Assembly (NCBI GenBank): GCA_030606465.1
Contig: JAUWGL010000036.1
Location: forward strand, 1-7,412
DNA from: Thermoplasmata archaeon
Lineage (GTDB): Archaea > Thermoplasmatota > E2 > DHVEG-1
DNA: 7,412 bases
Direction of reading: 5' to 3'
Position numbers and translations under genes: made by a program. Positions 6,526 to 7,412 of this stretch are shown piece after piece. Position 1 is the stretch's first letter; every line of letters begins with the position of its first letter. The notes under the pieces are model-generated. The model did not search any database. It saw only the letters and a program-made list of their open reading frames with translations, and was not told where the DNA came from.

Positions 6526-6873
6526 CTAGGTTTTTTTACCTTTAAACAATAGCCTCATTTCCTCTTTATACATTTTCCTATCAATACCTAACAATTCAGC
6601 TTGTGCTTCAATCATTGATTTTCTTAATAGACTAATAAGAGCATTATACAATTCACATATAATTACAGAATTAAACAATTCTTTCTTTTTATATTCATTC
6701 ATCTGATTCAAAATATCTTTACTGAATTTATCTCCAAGATCAAGTTGCTCTCTAGGTAACTTTTGCAGATCTTTTTCAATTTTTTTCATATTAAATTCTA
6801 ACAACTCAATAGGTTTAATTTCATCTATTTTCTCAATATATTTGCTTAATTCCTTTAATTTATCTTTTATCAT
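6526..6873 (-). CDS. Unrecognised 115-residue helical protein
   Basis: I do not recognise the family. The product has no signal peptide or membrane segment and is rich in Lys, Glu, Leu and Ile. It should be almost wholly helical: one amphipathic stretch at about 1-42 (KLKELSKYIEKIDEIK then FNMKKIEKDLQKL) and a second at about 45-108, separated by a PREQLDLGD turn. The spacing of hydrophobic residues fits a helical hairpin or coiled coil, so a partner-binding or oligomeric cytoplasmic role is possible. The end is basic (FKGKKT). The ATG (6873-6871) follows GGGG and a run of A on the minus strand, a weak SD 7 bases away. Another ATG at 6886-6884 is out of frame and stops quickly. The gene lies 154 bases downstream of the winged-helix gene, in the same direction; whether they share a transcript is unclear. 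Confidence 0.7.
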   Translation of the reverse strand: MIKDKLKELSKYIEKIDEIKPIELLEFNMKKIEKDLQKLPREQLDLGDKFSKDILNQMNEYKKKELFNSVIICELYNALISLLRKSMIEAQAELLGIDRKMYKEEMRLLFKGKKT

Positions 6874-6920
6874 TTTTTTTCCCCATTTAATAAAGCTTAT
6901 CTTCTACTATATCTGTCGTT

Positions 6921-6930
6921 TTTAAATTAA
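6921..6930 (-). promoter_or_regulatory. Possible TATA box for the 115-residue gene
   Basis: TTAATTTAAA on the minus strand would place transcription start near 6900 and give a leader of about 27 bases. The surrounding DNA is AT-rich, so this is only a candidate. Confidence 0.3.
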
Positions 6931-6996
6931 TTATTATTTTACACAACCAAATCCCTGAATGTCTACATGAATATTGCTATGTAGTATATTGATTTT

Positions 6997-7010
6997 TAGT
7001 TTGAAAGATA
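6997..7010. repeat. Left copy of a 14-nt inverted repeat flanking the regulator gene
   Basis: TAGTTTGAAAGATA on the + strand is the exact reverse complement of 7324-7337. This copy lies 17 bases past the regulator's stop (TAA, 7030-7028), next to a minus-strand T5 tract (7014-7010) that may end its transcript. Confidence 0.6.
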
Positions 7011-7027
7011 AAAAGTTGTAATTTGGC

Positions 7028-7294
7028 TTATTCGAAGTAGGATAGCGTTTTGCTTATATCTTCTAAGAGATTGTCGCCCTTTTTAGTGATTTTATAGATT
7101 TTAGAATGCCCATTCTCTTTGTCAACAATTTTTTCTTCTAAGATATTTTTTTCAAGTAAAAAAAGAAGATAACTTTGCAACTGCGAATAACTTAAATTTC
7201 CTTGATAAAGTATCTCTGTTTTCTTTGCGCCGTTACGTGATAACGTTAAAATTTCACTTATAATATCTAACTCAGATCGCCTTCTATTAACCAT
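7028..7294 (-). CDS. Small archaeal winged-helix DNA-binding regulator
   Basis: An 88-residue protein that matches, by pattern, the small archaeal winged-helix group (HTH_45 / ArnR1-like). A basic N-terminus (VNRRRSEL) is followed by helix 1 (DIISEILTLSRNG), helix 2 (KKTEILYQG), the recognition helix (SYSQLQSYLLFLLEKN), a beta wing (ILEEKIVDKENGHSKIYKITKKG) and a final helix (DNLLEDISKTLSYFE). Such proteins usually bind DNA as dimers and act as transcription regulators; the target here is not known. No sensor or metal-binding motif is visible. Two adjacent ATGs occur. The second (7294-7292) is 6 bases from AGGAGG, the first (7297-7295) only 3, so the second is preferred; the first would add one Met. 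A 14-nt inverted repeat flanks the gene, and one copy overlaps the expected transcription start, which suggests self-regulation. Confidence 0.8.
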   Translation of the reverse strand: MVNRRRSELDIISEILTLSRNGAKKTEILYQGNLSYSQLQSYLLFLLEKNILEEKIVDKENGHSKIYKITKKGDNLLEDISKTLSYFE

Positions 7295-7300
7295 CATATT

Positions 7301-7306
7301 CCTCCT
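7301..7306 (-). promoter_or_regulatory. Strong Shine-Dalgarno site of the regulator gene
   Basis: A perfect AGGAGG on the minus strand, 3 bases from the first ATG and 6 bases from the second. The spacing decides for the second ATG. Confidence 0.7.
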
Positions 7307-7323
7307 AAGTTATGAAATACGCA

Positions 7324-7337
7324 TATCTTTCAAACTA
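7324..7337. repeat. Right copy of the 14-nt inverted repeat, at the regulator's promoter
   Basis: TATCTTTCAAACTA on the + strand, exact reverse complement of 6997-7010. It lies between the TATA box (7363-7353) and the SD (7306-7301), and overlaps the transcription start expected near 7333. This is a usual place for an archaeal repressor operator. Confidence 0.6.
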
Positions 7338-7352
7338 TTATAATACCCATCA

Positions 7353-7363
7353 TTATATATAAA
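7353..7363 (-). promoter_or_regulatory. Canonical TATA box of the regulator gene
   Basis: TTTATATATAA on the minus strand is the clearest archaeal TATA box in the window. It predicts transcription start near 7333 and a leader of about 35-40 bases with the SD. Its core TTATATATAA (7353-7362) is a perfect palindrome and could also serve a + strand gene beyond the right edge. Confidence 0.6.
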
Positions 7364-7412
7364 TGTTATTATTAGTGATATACATTTTTAATAATATAAT
7401 GTAAAAGGATAC

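Noticed and set aside
7353..7412. Minus-strand open frame entering from the right edge
   Set aside because: About 19 codons of low-complexity Ile/Asn/Tyr-rich sequence across the regulator's TATA region; this looks like AT-rich non-coding DNA.
1..7412. tRNA, rRNA, CRISPR array, transposase or riboswitch
   Set aside because: No cloverleaf, regularly spaced repeats, transposase motif or structured leader could be recognised on either strand by eye.

Overview
The window looks like archaeal chromosomal DNA, most plausibly from a Thermoplasmatota-type or related sediment/marine euryarchaeote. The reasons are AT-rich intergenic DNA with archaeal TATA-like boxes, T-tract terminators rather than classical hairpins, short leaders with strong Shine-Dalgarno (SD) sequences, a small archaeal winged-helix regulator, and a set of large secreted proteins (C25 gingipain-like peptidase, PKD-domain surface protein) typical of such genomes. 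This lineage call is an inference; no rRNA or other marker gene is present.

Layout from left to right: (1) the last 16 codons of a + strand gene, ending at 50, with a + strand T-tract terminator; (2) a convergent minus-strand gene (152-1135, possibly starting at 1147) for a membrane-anchored or secreted AttH/CrtC-like lipocalin-fold protein; (3) a minus-strand gene (1348-3645) for a secreted C25 cysteine peptidase with a C-terminal Ig/PKD-like domain and an unusual hydrophobic tail; (4) a minus-strand gene (3888-6377) for an 829-residue modular surface protein with a signal peptide, a Cys-rich N-terminal domain, a cadherin/VCBS-like domain, a DUF11/CARDB-like domain, three PKD-type domains, and a C-terminal membrane anchor; (5) a minus-strand gene (6526-6873) for an unrecognised 115-residue helical cytoplasmic protein; (6) a minus-strand gene (7028-7294) for a small winged-helix regulator, whose flanks carry a perfect 14-nt inverted repeat. 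There is no gene-free stretch longer than 300 bases; the gaps hold promoters, SD sites, T-tract terminators and two protein-like ORF fragments.

The three exported proteins suggest a cell-surface protein-degradation or binding module: the peptidase would act outside the cell, the PKD protein would act as an anchored adhesive scaffold, and the AttH-like protein would bind or modify a hydrophobic ligand at the membrane. Each gene has its own leader and downstream T-tract, so they are probably transcribed separately. The small regulator may control itself, since one repeat copy lies where its transcription start is expected. Nothing here is clearly a known defence or mobile system. The most unusual signals are the 14-cysteine cluster, the repeat pair around the regulator, the apparent ATT start codon and the peptidase tail.
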